A program made the translations under genes and the position numbers. DNA of 64,000 nt from Cardiocondyla obscurior (Eukaryota; Arthropoda; Insecta; Hymenoptera; Formicidae). Shown in pieces: positions 48,011 through 60,100 of this stretch. Location: contig NC_091870.1 in NCBI RefSeq assembly GCF_019399895.1, forward strand, positions 6,927,001-6,991,000. The letters are read 5' to 3'. Under the pieces are notes generated by a model. The model saw nothing but the letters and a program-made list of their open reading frames with translations, did no database searches and was not told where the DNA came from. Position 1 is the stretch's first letter, and every line of letters begins with the position of its first letter.

Positions 48011-49540
48011 TGAAAGATAGTTATCGAGAGGTATGAAGAAATCGGATATATATGAAATGATCATCGCGTTTTTCGCATTAACCAATAGAGAGCGTTAACG
48101 TATCTCTTAAAAATCTCTTTTTATCTCTGACCAAATAGATCAGTACCCAATAGCTTTCCTTTACTCCTTTTTGGACTAATTAAAAAAAAAGAAAAAAAAA
48201 TCTCCTTTTATTTATAAGGTACGATAATTCTTTATATTATTTTGTCTCTACTTATTAGGACCATTTCTACAATTGCTCTTCATTTCTTTTTAATTGTAAG
48301 AATTGGAAAAAGATTAAAAGCAAATTAAACTGAGATTACAGTTAATTCGCATTGGTAGAAATTGTCCTTGGCATGCTTTTGCGTTTAAATAAATCACAAA
48401 GAACTTAGCACAAATAAAAAAAAAAAGTTTAGAAAGTCAGCTTTAATAATTTAATTTTTTAAATATTTTTTTAATTTATTTATGCCAGTTTCTTTTTTGT
48501 GGCTCATTTAAATACAAAGACACGGTGATTGGTACGGGCTTATTAATAGATACATATTCTATATAAACACGTCGACTCGATATCGCGTCGGTCAATTAAA
48601 ATTTCGACGTCGAAAACATAACAATTGCCTTGCTTAAACTGGAAAATGATCTTGTTCATTCTAGTAATTTTTTTACTGTTAACTTAGATTTTTAAATTTT
48701 CTACTTAATCAAACGGATAAAAAGTAAAATCACTTCCCAGTTCAGATAGGGCTGATATAAGTATGTATGTACATTTGACAAGGTAAAAAGATGATTTATC
48801 GAAATCCCTTTTCACTTGCCAATTGTTAATTATTCAGTTATGAGATCAAAGAAACTTTAATCACACTCTGATTAACTTGATCGGTGATTAATTCATACAA
48901 TAAGTCTATCACTTTTGTTAATGTAAATGGACACGCCTTATGTGATAAGAATGGGAGCCAATAAATTATGCAGATAAAAATACTGTTTGTAGTAACTTAG
49001 TAAATGACCGAATTAATCACTGATCGAGTTATTTGTTGATTTACGACGTCGCACAAGTATAAATCAAACGTTGAAACAAAATAATACTCTTTGTTATTTA
49101 ACAGCAAATATCTGTACAAGTTAGGCACTCACGTATGTCACGAATCGTCATTCGTACAAAGGTTCATTTACGTAAAGGTCTTGTACGCTGGATGTGTTAC
49201 ATCGATCGAAAACTTAACTCTAGGGACATACATTGTCATGTATGGCTGTAACGCCTGTAAAATATATATATATATATAATATATATAGTAAAACATGTAA
49301 ACATAATACAAATGCAGAGAATGTACGATGAATGGATGTACAATAAATAGCAAAGATCATTGCAGAGAGTCAGGGGCACATGGCGTCGCTAAAACCTACT
49401 ATTTACACAAATTGTTATATCAAAATATAAGGTCATTCTTATTAAGACATATTAGTAGTTCTAGTGAAAAATATCCTCGTTAGAAATACAACAACGTTAA
49501 CGCCAGAGGCTTCGCCACCGTGGACGAAATCCGGCATTTT
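48010..49540. other. AT-rich intergenic DNA between the SH3 gene and coronin
   Basis: No exon was seen. The right part should hold the coronin 3' UTR and the left part the upstream region of the SH3 gene. A perfect (TA)n run lies at 49260–49288. Confidence 0.5.
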
Positions 49541-52500
49541 TTACACTTCGTCAGAAGCAAGCGTTTCCTTGCCGTCAGGAGAACCCGACTTCTCTTTCCT
49601 TTCTTTCCTTTCCTCCTCCTTCATTTGAAGAGCGACCGCCGATTCCAGCACTCGTATCCTGCCCTCATGCTTCACAATAACTGCTTTTAATTTTCTTATC
49701 TCTTCTCTACATTCTTTCAACAATTCTTCCTGTAATTATAGATTATAATTTTTATTCGCTGTGAAAAGATAAAAATAAAAATGGAATGTTTAATACGTAC
49801 GTAAGCTCCTGACGAAGCCTCCGTGGCATTTTGTGCAGTATTAGACGCTATCTTAGCGCCTTTGCTCAATATATTGGATTTCTTTTGTACTTTAAGTTCA
49901 TTCTTTGACGCGGATGGCTGATAACCGTCCCTGAGAGATATCAATACAGGTTCCGCATCGGTGCCAGCCTCCCATTCTTCTGCCGAGATCGCGGCAGTGT
50001 CACCAGGAGTATCGGGATATAAATCTTCTTGGAAGAGCTCAGACTAAAACATTATATAGAGTCAAATACTTTTCGAAATAATATTCTCACATTTTTTTCA
50101 GTTTTTACTTTGAAATTGAAGTAATCTTACCTTTCTAGGTACCGTCATTGATACCACTTGGCAAAAGCCAGAGTTATTTAATCGATAAAATCTGGTTATT
50201 TCACAGCTATTAACGTCACAGCCCCGTTTTGGCATCATTCCTATACCTCGTTGAGGATCAGGAGTTTGAAAGGTATTGATGTAATGAACAAACGGCGGTT
50301 CGGGCGTAATTTCGAAATATCGGATCACAGAATCGCCTTTGCCGCATAAGTATACTAAATTTGTATCAGGATCATACAGAGGAAACATGACTCCATTGCT
50401 CGTATCTAATTCTACCATAACTATGGGCTCGCCTAACATGTCGGGAGCTCGTAACGAGTACTGTCTTTCCGACATCTTACTAAAACCCGTCGTGAAAATC
50501 AGGCCACCCCTGAAAATATAATACAAATAATTTAATCAACATTTATGATCACAGAGATTCCGTAAATATCTAATGCAGTAACTATTTATTACATTTAGCG
50601 TGTTAATTTTGGTTTATACATATTATATGTATATACAATATACACATATTGGTAAAGATACATATTTACATTGCATTACTTTGTAATATTTTGTCATAAT
50701 TTTACATAGAAATTAATCATCAAAACTTTTTACTACATCCACCTTGTTACATAGAATATTTCACATATTTTTAACAAATGTTGTCTTACCACAAACAAGA
50801 CACATATTAAAAATATATCACAATTACAATACACAAAACGTACAATACTTGCTTGTATAAATTTTGCAAATGCAAATCTTGTCGAATCCTTCTCTTACAC
50901 AAGTGACAATTACTGGTTTATGAAGGTCTAAATTGATAAAGTTGTTATAACTTATATAATTAGTTAAGCATTTTAACATTTACAATTACGATTTGAATTA
51001 ATAACTTGATGCACAATACTTACTGCAAATTTTATGGAGAATTACAGAGCACACACATCTTGACATTCGTATATATTAAGTTGGGCATCTTCGTCATGTC
51101 GAAAATTCAGTCTGGCGGTCTTTCCATTAAAAATTACAGAATCTTGCACTACACAGATCGGAAATAGAAGATGATAAAAACAAGTGTACCTTGAATTGTG
51201 CGCAAACATGTCTTATAAAACACTCGCGGAAGGAAGCACGACTAGTGCCATGTGTATGTCGACGCGAATATATTACAGTCACGTCAAGTTATTAGTCGAA
51301 AATGGTAACACAAAAAAAAAAGGCTGGAAGAGGACAACAATATGGAAAGGACGAGCTCTAATGTGGCTATATCTAAAAATCATTTCTAAACGATTTCTAC
51401 CAACACATAAATTATATTGAATCATTACTGACATATATATTTGTGTAAAAAGGTGGATGTATACCATTTGATGATTATATTTAACATTTGTTCTCTTACG
51501 AACAATCTTTAATTAAATTCAAGTACCTAATACAAAAAGTAAAGAAGACTTTGTACAATATTAATCACACATCCCTTTTTGCTTGATATTTATCTACATC
51601 CACACTCTCTCATGCAAGTTCACTTGTTAGTTTAATGCATTCTTTTTTTTACAAAATCATAGCCATAAAAATTGATTATTAAAATATTCAAATATCAATA
51701 ACGGTAGCATTCTGAATCACATTACGTATATGTAAATATGTTAGAGAAATCGTGGAAAAATATTTTGTCAATTTTATGTTAATGCATTTTAATTAAACAT
51801 AAAAATATGAAGAGAATTAAGTATTATTTAAAAAACTTATAATACAATAAATATTACAATAAGTAATATTTATAAGTGTTATATTTAATAAAAATTTACA
51901 TTTAATAAACGATATCGTAGCAAAATCTGTCGGGCGATATATTGTATCTACAATTAAATTGATACTATATATAAATATACAGGGTGTTCCGTAAGTCAAT
52001 CGTTCGGGAGATAAATAAGGAAAAAAAAAAAAAAAAGTTGATACAAATATAGATAAGAAAAATGCGTTTTCAAGATAAATAATTTTGTTTTAATTTTTTG
52101 CTCGTGTCGAGGGATTAATCTCAATTTACGAAACACCCTGCACAAGTTTTTTAATCTGGAACATTTCGTATATAATTTTTTTTCAGAATTTAATTTACAT
52201 TGTTTAAAAATTGTCTATTTGTTTCTTTTTCTTGCTGCATCAATTTAATTTTTTATACAATATACTTGTGAATAATATATATAGCAGTCAACAGAAGCAA
52301 TAAAATAAAAAGTAAAGTGTAATGCAAGGAATACGTACCTAAGAAAGATGGCACGAGTCGCCTTGCTTCCCTCGTGAGCTATAGCTTCCTCTAATATTTC
52401 TCCTGACCTTGGGTCTAAGATTCTAATCTTTTTATCTTTGCAGGTAGTGACTAATCGGGATCCGTCCCAGTTCCAGCACGCGGAATAAACCACATCCGGA

Positions 52501-53288
52501 TGGCAATCGATACGCATCAAGGCTTCTCCTGTCCCAACATTCCAAATGATAACAAGATTGTCCGAGCCAGCTGTGAGCAACACATTTAACGCAGTGGGAT
52601 GCCACAGCACTAAACCAACTCTGCGTTGATGCAACTGCAGATCTACTATCGATTCTGTCAGTGTCCTGGAAATACCACCATCGGGTATTTGCCATACTTT
52701 GACAACACAATCTTCTGAGCCAGAAGCTATAACATTGTCATTATGAGGGCACCATGCAATGTCCAATACAGGTCCCTTGTGTCCGCCTACCAAAGGATAG
52801 TCCGCTGGTATTCTTCCTACCTGCAAGAGTACAACAGACATCAGCACATCAATTACTATAGGAGCAAAGAACTTAAAATGGATATTGCAAACTGTTATTA
52901 GCTGAGCCATGCCATTATGACTATGCTATTGCAATAATATATGTGTACGGAATATATCATCTAGATCAATGTCGCATGGCCAATGAAGCGAAGGAAACTC
53001 GACGAGACCAAATTGGAGCAGATAGAAATATAAAAGAGAAAGGAGAGATAGAGAGAGAAAGAAAAAGAGAGAGAAAAGTAAAACAGTTACCTTGTTGTGC
53101 GGCAAAACGATAAAGGCACCACCGCCCGCCGATTCCACGATGATGGCGAGGAACTTGGGATTCACGGCGCAAAACGTCGAGTCCCACGACGACTTGGACA
53201 CCCTGATATTGTCGTAACATTGCTCACGCTTCAGGGGGGTTCCGTACACGTGGCGGAACTTGCTGGTGCGCACCACGCGGAAAGACAT
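49541..53288 (-). CDS. coro: Coronin (actin-binding WD40 protein, type I)
   Basis: Five coding exons on the minus strand: 53288–53091, 52820–52339, 50509–50131, 50043–49801 and 49729–49541, in phase, giving 496 residues, the usual length for short coronins. It starts MSFRVVRTSKFRHVYG, the coronin N-terminal signature. WD40 repeats of the beta-propeller follow, with clear blocks VLDIAWCPHNDNVIASGSED, RVGLVLWHPTALNVLLTAGS and DPRSGEI, then the coronin-specific domain (FEITPEPPFVHYINTF; LNNSGFCQVVSM; SAEEWEAG). A linker rich in Ser, Lys and Asn precedes a C-terminal coiled coil (about residues 434–480) containing RIRVLE, which fits the RxxxxE-type trimerisation motif of type I coronins. Coronins bind F-actin and work with Arp2/3 and cofilin in the cortical cytoskeleton. 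The third intron-exon step (50510–52338 intron) is the longest and carries a small transposon. A splice acceptor 13 bases before the ATG implies an upstream untranslated exon. Confidence 0.96.
51980..52140. mobile_element. Short MITE-like element in a coronin intron
   Basis: The ends form inverted repeats (CAGGGTGTTCCGTAAGTC at the left; TTTACGAAACACCCTG at the right) around about 130 bases of AT-rich DNA with a poly-A run. TA precedes the left end and CA follows the right, so a TA target duplication may have decayed. It has no coding capacity. It resembles other CAGGGTGT/CAGAGTGT-ended elements, such as the one at 56906. Confidence 0.6.
53034..53083. repeat. GA-rich tract in coronin intron 1
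   Basis: Purine-only run with AGAGA and GAAAG units, next to the exon 1 donor. On the coding strand it is a pyrimidine tract (CTTTTCTCTCTC). Confidence 0.8.
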
Positions 53289-53301
53289 GTCTGCACCTGC
53301 T

Positions 53302-55460
53302 CTACAATCATACAAGTAGAGAGGCACGGTGAGGGGGAGTAGGCTCGAGGTGGAAGGCGGGTCTCAGCCTCTCTCGCAGAGGGGTCCCCGACGTACCCTT
53401 CTGCGTGGTCGGCGATTTATTTTTAATAAACTACCGTTGTATGTACACGCGTACGCGACACGGGTGTGGGCGTCGCGTGGAACATCTCCGCTCTTTATAA
53501 ATAGACTCCCTACCCTCCTTTATCTTTTTCTCTTCCTTTCTCCCTGCGCGGCCCCCCTCGCCCCCTTCGTACAACCAACGGACACGACCGCAATAAGAAT
53601 ATATTTCGAATACTCGGCCGCCGTGTGCATCCGCACGTTCGCGGCATGCGTAATGAACGACTTTGCCGATTATCGCGGCGGCGAGAGCGAACGAGAGAAA
53701 GAAAGAGAGAAAGAGAGCGCTTCCCGCGCTCCTTACATGGTGCATCGAAAAATGATTTCGATTCACCGAAATAGACGGGGTCGCGCGAGCGCGGCCGCGG
53801 CCGCGCCCGAGCGAGAGAAACCGAGAGAGAGAAAGATCGCGCGCGACATCGTGATTCACGAACGATTCGAAATAATACGCGATCAGCGTTATGTGTCACT
53901 CTTGCTTCTTGCTGCGGCGAGAGCCGGTCGGGTCCTCGCGCAGGCCTCGCAACGTCGAACAGGTCAGCCGCGAAGAAACGATCTCGTATTTGTTTTTGCC
54001 TCCTCAGCGCTTTCGCTCGAGTTGCGAGCGCGGCGCGAGCGATAAGCGTAGCGTGCGGTTATCGTTATCCGACCGCGATAACGCGCCGGAACGCGGCGCC
54101 GTGCATGCAAGGTGCGTTAGTCAGCGCGTACGAGCGATTACGAGAGAAAAAAAAAAAAAAAAAAAGAAAGGAGAATCGTAATTCGTATTCCCGCCATACG
54201 TCCCGAAAATGCAACGTGGACGGCGTGGTAAAAGAGCTGGGCACTAGAAACGCGGCAGGGGTTCCCGCGAGGCGTTGGGAGAACACCTTATTTGGGAATG
54301 CGCACCCCACTGATTCGAACATCCACCCTACGCGCGGCACTCGCACCGGTTTCCAATTCTTTACTAGCTCGTTATTATCTTGTTTTTTTCTTTTTTCTTC
54401 TTCTTTCTCTCCCTCGCGGTCACGTTCACGCGAGCGATTTCATCTCGGTTTTCGAACGGCTTTCCTCGTGGTGAAAAGGACTTTCCCGTTAAACGCGCGA
54501 ATTGTCGGCACGTCAACGGTAAAGGGTCGATACCTTTGGGCGAATTATGCGCCGTGCACCTCCACTGTACCACACGCGCGTACAAACGGAACTCGCGGAC
54601 TGATTCCGATTCTCTATCCCTCCCGCGGTGACAGAAGATGCACGCTTTTGGAAGTGGACTCTTCCCCCTTCCGCCGCGCCACTAACCTCCTCGAGCGCTG
54701 ACGACCGACGACGATGGACGACGACGGGCGTGCACCCTGGAGTAAAAATGACGTCCGAACTCCGAAAATACGAATTGATAGACCTCACGCGGCGATGAAG
54801 CGAAACTCCGGTTTCAAGATCGCCAACGTTGAAGAAACTAAAATACTCGACGTGTAAATTAGATAAAAAAAAAAAAATTACCTTCTCCACATACCAAAAC
54901 CAATAGTAGTATAAATCAGACGTCTTATTTTGTAGTAATACATTTCGATTCAATTCAACTCTAATCGGACGAATTAAAAAAATTTATTTCTGTGATAGTT
55001 TTCTGTTGCTTGCGAGGATCAATCCATAAGCAACCGCGGTAGCTTACGCATGCGCCACGGTGATGCTTGCTTCAGTTCTCCACCAGGTGTTCGAGAGAAA
55101 GCTCGTTTGTTTCTCACTTCTCGCGATTTAGGCTGAAAGTATTGAAACGGCGTCGATGAGAAATTTCAAATAGCTTTGATAATCACAATACGTGTCTGAT
55201 CTGATCGAGGTCCACAATTTCGATCACGATGTGCGCGTAACGGGACGAACGCCTTGATTCCGCGCTCTCTAACCTTATTATCGGCCTGAGACGATTGTGC
55301 GAGCGCTCTGTTTACCAAGGCTTTGTTAAGAAGAAAGGAAGGTTTTTTTTCCAGAGTAGTCTTATTGGCGATTTATCGTCATTAATTGTACATATATATA
55401 TTTTGTGGCATACCGTTTATTCACGCATGATATTTTTATATTCATAATTTTTATTTATTA
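53302..55460. promoter_or_regulatory. Bidirectional CpG-rich promoter region between coronin and CSN7
   Basis: Coronin (minus) and CSN7 (plus) start facing away from each other across this 2.2-kb region. Bases 53300–54800 are CpG-dense and hold low-complexity GA and TC patches and many spurious frames. For coronin, a splice acceptor at 53302–53303 and a GTACGT donor at about 53396 (minus strand) suggest a short intron in the 5' UTR. For CSN7, TTTATTAG ends at 55460 just before the start codon and may be an acceptor for an upstream untranslated exon. Start sites cannot be fixed by eye. Confidence 0.4.
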
Positions 55461-55469
55461 GGAGTCACC

Positions 55470-56602
55470 ATGACAGGTGGAAACACCACTGAAAAATCAG
55501 CTAATAATCCTTTGGAGCAGTTTGTGCTGCTTGCAAAAACTGCTAAAGGTGCTGCCGCAATAGAGCTCATAAGGCAAGCAGTTGAAACACCTGGTGTACA
55601 TGTCTTTGGTGAATTGTTGGATATGCCAAACATTAAAGAATTACAGAATGGACCCTATGCTCAATATTGGAATACTTTGAATCTATTTGCATATGGCACT
55701 TACAAAGATTATTTGGAAAATAAGGATCAAGTGTTAGAATTAACTCCTACTCAAAAAAAGAAGCTCCAGCACCTTACAATTGTCACATTAGCTACAAAAA
55801 ACAAATGTATACCTTATTCAGTGTTATTAGAGGAATTAGATATAAAGAATGTCAGAGATCTGGAGGATTTAATTATTGAAGCAATATATGCTGACATAAT
55901 TCATGGAAAATTAGATCAGAAAAATTCACAATTAGAAGTAGATTATGCTGGTTTAGGACGAGATGTTCGACCAGGTGACACTGGTGTGGTAGCTGAGACA
56001 TTAGCTGCTTGGGGTGAAGCATGTGATACAGTTCTGTCATGTATTGAACAGCAAATATCTAGAGCTAATGTTGAAAAACAAAAAGCTACTTATCATAAAG
56101 AAAGAATACAGAGAGATGTGAGTTACATTTTTCTCTTTTATTTCCTTCTGGTATTACATTGTTAAAAAAATATATACAATAAATGTGCATACTTTTCTTA
56201 TGCCTTTTAGATTACTAACATAAAGAAATCCCTTACGACTCAAGCAGGAGGTGGAGGCATTCAAGAAGCTGATATGGCTGGTGGTAGTTCTGGTGCAGGA
56301 GGAAGCGAAACGGGTAGAGAAGCCATGCCGGTACTCTCAGAAAAGAAGAAGTTACAGAAAGTCAAATGTATTAAAGTCAGTGGTAAGTTTTGGAAGACAT
56401 AAACTCAATAGTTTTCTCTTGTGCAATGCATACTTTTTGCCATCGTTCGTCAGTTAGTTAAGTCAAGTATAACACCTCAAATGTGTTATAAATTGTGGCT
56501 AAACTACGAATATTAAAGTTGATTGGAATGTGTGTATGGAAAAAATATCGAACATTCTTGTGTTAACTTTTTTTTTTAGATTATATCATGAATGATGAAT
56601 GA
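55470..56602 (+). CDS. CSN7: COP9 signalosome complex subunit 7
   Basis: Three exons, 55470–56117, 56211–56382 and 56580–56602, give 280 residues, close to other insect CSN7 proteins. The body matches the family: NPLEQFVLLAKTAKGAA near the start, FGELLDMPNI, LFAYGTYKDY, then the PCI-domain core with KLQHLTIVTLATKNKCIPYS and IKNVRDLEDLIIEAIYADII (roughly residues 85–150), followed by DVRPGD and a helical C-terminal part with a Gly/Ser-rich insert (residues about 225–250) and a Lys-rich tail. CSN7 is a PCI subunit of the COP9 signalosome, which removes NEDD8 from cullins and so controls SCF-type ubiquitin ligases in nucleus and cytosol. The last exon adds only DYIMNDE; if the last intron is retained, the protein ends six codons later at 56402 instead. 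The start is the first ATG after the putative acceptor at 55460. Confidence 0.94.
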
Positions 56603-56841
56603 AAAGATTATGAATGAGAAGAGTAATATTGAAATGAATTTATTGTATCTAAAGTATAACTCAAATGCTGAATCGAGAATCCTTTATGTATTTGAAATAT
56701 AGAGTTTGTAGAGACTTATAGAACAAATTAGAGGAATATTTTATATAACGTGCTCTAACTCTGTATAGTATCAAATTATGTATACATCAAATATGTAAGA
56801 GTACTCGATTTTGTGACATTTATGAATTCAGTGTTATAATG

Positions 56842-56847
56842 AATAAA
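56842..56847 (+). terminator. Candidate polyadenylation signal of CSN7
   Basis: AATAAA on the plus strand about 240 bases after the CSN7 stop, just before the palindromic element at 56906. It is a plausible transcript end; other AT-rich variants occur nearby. Confidence 0.4.
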
Positions 56848-56905
56848 ATCAAGAATACTTTTTTTTTTTAATAAAATACATTTGTAAAATTAATTTATTA
56901 ACATA

Positions 56906-57212
56906 CAGAGTGTCCCATGGTAATCGGGCACTTTTTCGGGAGCAGGTAGATCTTATTGAGGATAGAAAGAAAGTCCTATGTTGTTCTACATTTTTCATGA
57001 TAATAGCCAAGATATGAATTTTAAAAATACCGTGCATCGAATAAATTACGCGGTGAGATAAGGGCAGTGGGGTATCACCTAGTACTAATATTTTTAAAAT
57101 TCATATTTCGGCTATTATTATGAAAAATGTGAAACGGCATGAGACTTTTCTTCTTGTCCTGATAAGTTTTATCTACTCCTGAAAAAGTATCTGTTTACTG
57201 TGAGATACTTTG
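56906..57212. mobile_element. Palindromic MITE (about 307 bp) with TA target-site duplication
   Basis: The two halves are reverse complements over nearly the full length: the left end CAGAGTGTCCCATGG and right end TGTGAGATACTTTG pair imperfectly, and the inner arms share ACATTTTTCATGATAATAGC (right arm with one change) and ATATGAATTTTAAAAATA. TA flanks both ends (56904–56905 and 57213–57214). This fits a non-autonomous element mobilised by a Tc1/mariner-type transposase. It carries no gene. The spacer in the middle (about 57030–57080) is unpaired. Confidence 0.75.
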
Positions 57213-57214
57213 TA

Positions 57215-58250
57215 TAACAAATATAAAAAGAAACTTTTTTAAAAAAAGCCAATAAAGAGTATAAATTTTTACTTTAATAATTGCAAATATTTAGCGAAAA
57301 ATGTAGAAAGAGCGATAGATTTTATGCTATTTTTACTGTAATTATTTTAAATTACAATTAGTTTTCCTGTATAAGCTATTTTAGTACTGATGTATAAAAT
57401 TCAATATTTATATATTCACGGAATTGATTACTTATTTACATTAAACGCTAAATAAAAATATGTACGAAATATATGTAATGATTGTCTTTACATCGAGCAT
57501 TTGAAAATAAAACAATGAATCTTTTCTTTGTGAGAAACATAATTTTGTAGGTAAGCTTGAATTATCTTGTAATATATTTGTTTATTTTTTAGACCAAAGA
57601 CATCATGTTTTGTGTTTGTAGGGCGTGAAGAATTTAATTAGGATTTGACGATTCTCTAGATGAATTTGATAAATACTGCAAAGTCTATTGCATATTTATC
57701 AATGCATACGTGCCTACCCATTGCCAGTTATTACATAAAACGGTATGCCCATTGTGACGAGTTGGCTTACGTGTACTTCCAACGATAGTACTGTTCGTAC
57801 ACTGTTTGCGTTCAGACTTTACAGATTCTCGTTTTATAAGGATTTGTAGTCGTTAAACAATTTACTGATGGAACAATGCGCAACTAGTCGGAGAAGTTTT
57901 TGAAGAAACTTGTATATTCAAAAAATTGTAATGGTATGCCACTGATGTAGCTTAGTAAAGAAAAATGTCAGTCGTTCTCTAAAGCGTTGTAACTGCTATT
58001 TGAATAAAAAAAAATAATATATTTTAACGAGACTTTTTCCATTTTTTAATACTCTTAATGCTTCTCTCTTTTAGGTTTATGAAATATATAATTTTTTAAT
58101 TGTCTTATAATTATTGTAAGTTGTATGTATAAACTATTTAAAAATATATGCCACTAATATTTTTTCCTCGACAAAAGTTCAACACCAAAAAAGATAAATA
58201 ATAGTGATAAATTACATCGCCGATTTTATTTTGTAATTTTTATTTTAATA
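57215..58250. other. AT-rich intergenic DNA, no gene seen
   Basis: This stretch between two groups of mobile-element remnants has no recognisable exon on either strand and is strongly AT-rich. Confidence 0.5.
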
Positions 58251-58251
58251 C

Positions 58252-58503
58252 GTACATTGAAAAGCAGATATGGCATTTGCTGCAACGAGCGGCGACGGCG
58301 GCTGGCGTACGTGACTTCCCCCCCCCCTCTCTCGGCCGCCGAGTGCGGGGAGGTGTATGTAGTAGGCCGCGTTCTCTCTCAGTCTTCGGTAACCGATGCT
58401 CCGCAACACATGTACGCGCGCGCTTCGTGTGAGATTCGACGCAGATCACGTATGCTAGCCGCCGTCGTAGCACCACGAATGCCATTTCTGACGGTGGGTG
58501 TAC
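58252..58503. mobile_element. MITE-like element, copy 1
   Basis: Terminal inverted repeats of about 60 bases: the left end GTACATTGAAAAGCAGATAT runs on to GGCATTT and GGCGACGGCGGCTGGCGTAC, and the right end is its imperfect reverse complement (ACGTATGCTAGCCGCCGTCG, AATGCCATTTC, GGGTGTAC). The core is GC-rich and looks foreign in this AT-rich setting. No coding capacity. Confidence 0.65.
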
Positions 58504-58783
58504 ATTATGCTAGTACTATATATATTTTTTCTATTTCAATTTATAATGTATTTAAAATATCTTGAAGTCATGAAACGTATAATATATATTATTATTAACA
58601 TTGTGTCCTTCATTGCATTTGGAATTCACGTCGCATAATTATTCACGCGATTTTGTTATGATTCAACAAAATATTACAATACATTGGTTCCATATGACTC
58701 ACGATAACTTCGTATGTACGTACGTTATTTCATATTTTATATACAATTATTTTATATATTTGTATATTTATATATGTATGTAT

Positions 58784-59009
58784 GTACGTTGAAAAGCAGA
58801 TACGGCGACGGCAGCTAGCGAACGTGACTTTAGCGTCGTGTGCGTCGAGTTTCACTTGTACAACCGCATGTATATACCGCGCCGGCCGGTTTGCCGATGA
58901 CTGATTTCTTCCCGTTCTGCCGTTCTCTCATCCTTTGCCTCTGTCGCCCGGGGTTACGTACGCTAGTCGCTGTCGCCGCAGAAAATGTCATATCTGCTTT
59001 TCGGTGTAC
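58784..59009. mobile_element. MITE-like element, copy 2
   Basis: It has the same terminal repeat as copy 1: left GTACGTTGAAAAGCAGATAC followed by GGCGACGGCAGCTAGCGAAC, right the reverse complement TACGCTAGTCGCTGTCGCCG, then ATATCTGCTTTTCGGTGTAC. The core is GC-rich; parts resemble copy 1 in the opposite orientation. No coding capacity. Confidence 0.65.
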
Positions 59010-59061
59010 ACTGAACAGCTGATAAGGCGCTTATTGCGCATACCTGCCTTTCAGTGTACAC
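59004..59061. mobile_element. Short hairpin related to the same terminal repeat (copy 3)
   Basis: GTGTACACTGAACAGCTGAT at the left pairs imperfectly with CCTGCCTTTCAGTGTACAC at the right, giving a roughly 58-base hairpin that abuts and shares the end of copy 2. It may be an internally deleted derivative of the same element. Confidence 0.5.
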
Positions 59062-60100
59062 TAAATGTGATGTCACCTTTTAATTCTCGAGATAATATAT
59101 TTAGCGCAAACAAAATATATCTAGTATTACATAAAATTAATATAGTCCTCCCTAAATTAAGAATCTATCTTATATTTAATTATATTCCAATAATGACGAG
59201 ATTTACATTTTGCAAAATCACACTTACGAACGTTACTATTATGATACTATAATATAATTCGCATATGTTCTTTCTACAAAGAGCAATTCCTATAATTTGC
59301 AGAAAATATTCCTAAACAATAAATTTAAATTATTATATTAGCTTATATCTAAAATATATTCATACATTTTAATTATTATTAAACAATGGAGTGTGATTTG
59401 TTAAACTTACTGTCAAATTTACATATTTACAGATACATATATGTACAATAATCAGGTGTAACATCAGTATATGACGTATGAACAATATACTTGGTGCTTT
59501 TTTTTAAAGAAAATTACGAATTTCTTCTTATCCGTTAAAAAAAAATATTCGAGCCTCTGTTTTAAAACAGGATAATTATTAGATTTGTTAATCATGCATA
59601 TTTGCACGTGTCATTACACAATTAAGTAGTAAAAGAATCTTTAATTCTAATATTCTTTCATTGTACGCTCATTTATATTTGTCGTCTTATACGTAATTTA
59701 AGATTATAAATTTGTAACGTCGTGCATTCCAAGATATACATATTTTCATCACGTCGTACAATACATATGATAAATTTCTTCTATTTCAAGTTCACTCAAT
59801 CTAATCCAACAACTTGGATAACTTTAAATATACGTTATTAGACAATTTTAACATCTGGTTATCGTCATTTTGCTGCCGAACCCTGGCGAGGGGCATCTGA
59901 TGATAAATTGCTTTTTATAATAGTTTTTAAAATAATTTTCAGTACTTTGATCGATTTCGTTATGCTGAAGAATGTATTGGCGTAGTTCTAGTCGTATATA
60001 CAGTATACAATAGGATAAATCATACGATAACGGGGTTCTTCGATATCGGTTTCAAACTAACAGTTAATACCGGCGTTTCCGTTGATAGCCCTACCTTCCG
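59062..60100. other. AT-rich region, probably the 3' UTR and downstream DNA of mGluR
   Basis: No exon was found. The part next to 60101 should contain the mGluR 3' UTR on the minus strand. Several TTTATT/AATAAA-like signals exist, none decisive. Confidence 0.45.

Noticed and set aside
53329..54045. 238-codon plus-strand frame between coronin and CSN7
   Set aside because: Low-complexity Arg/Glu/Ala-rich sequence over a CpG-rich promoter with GA tracts; the opposite strand is equally open.
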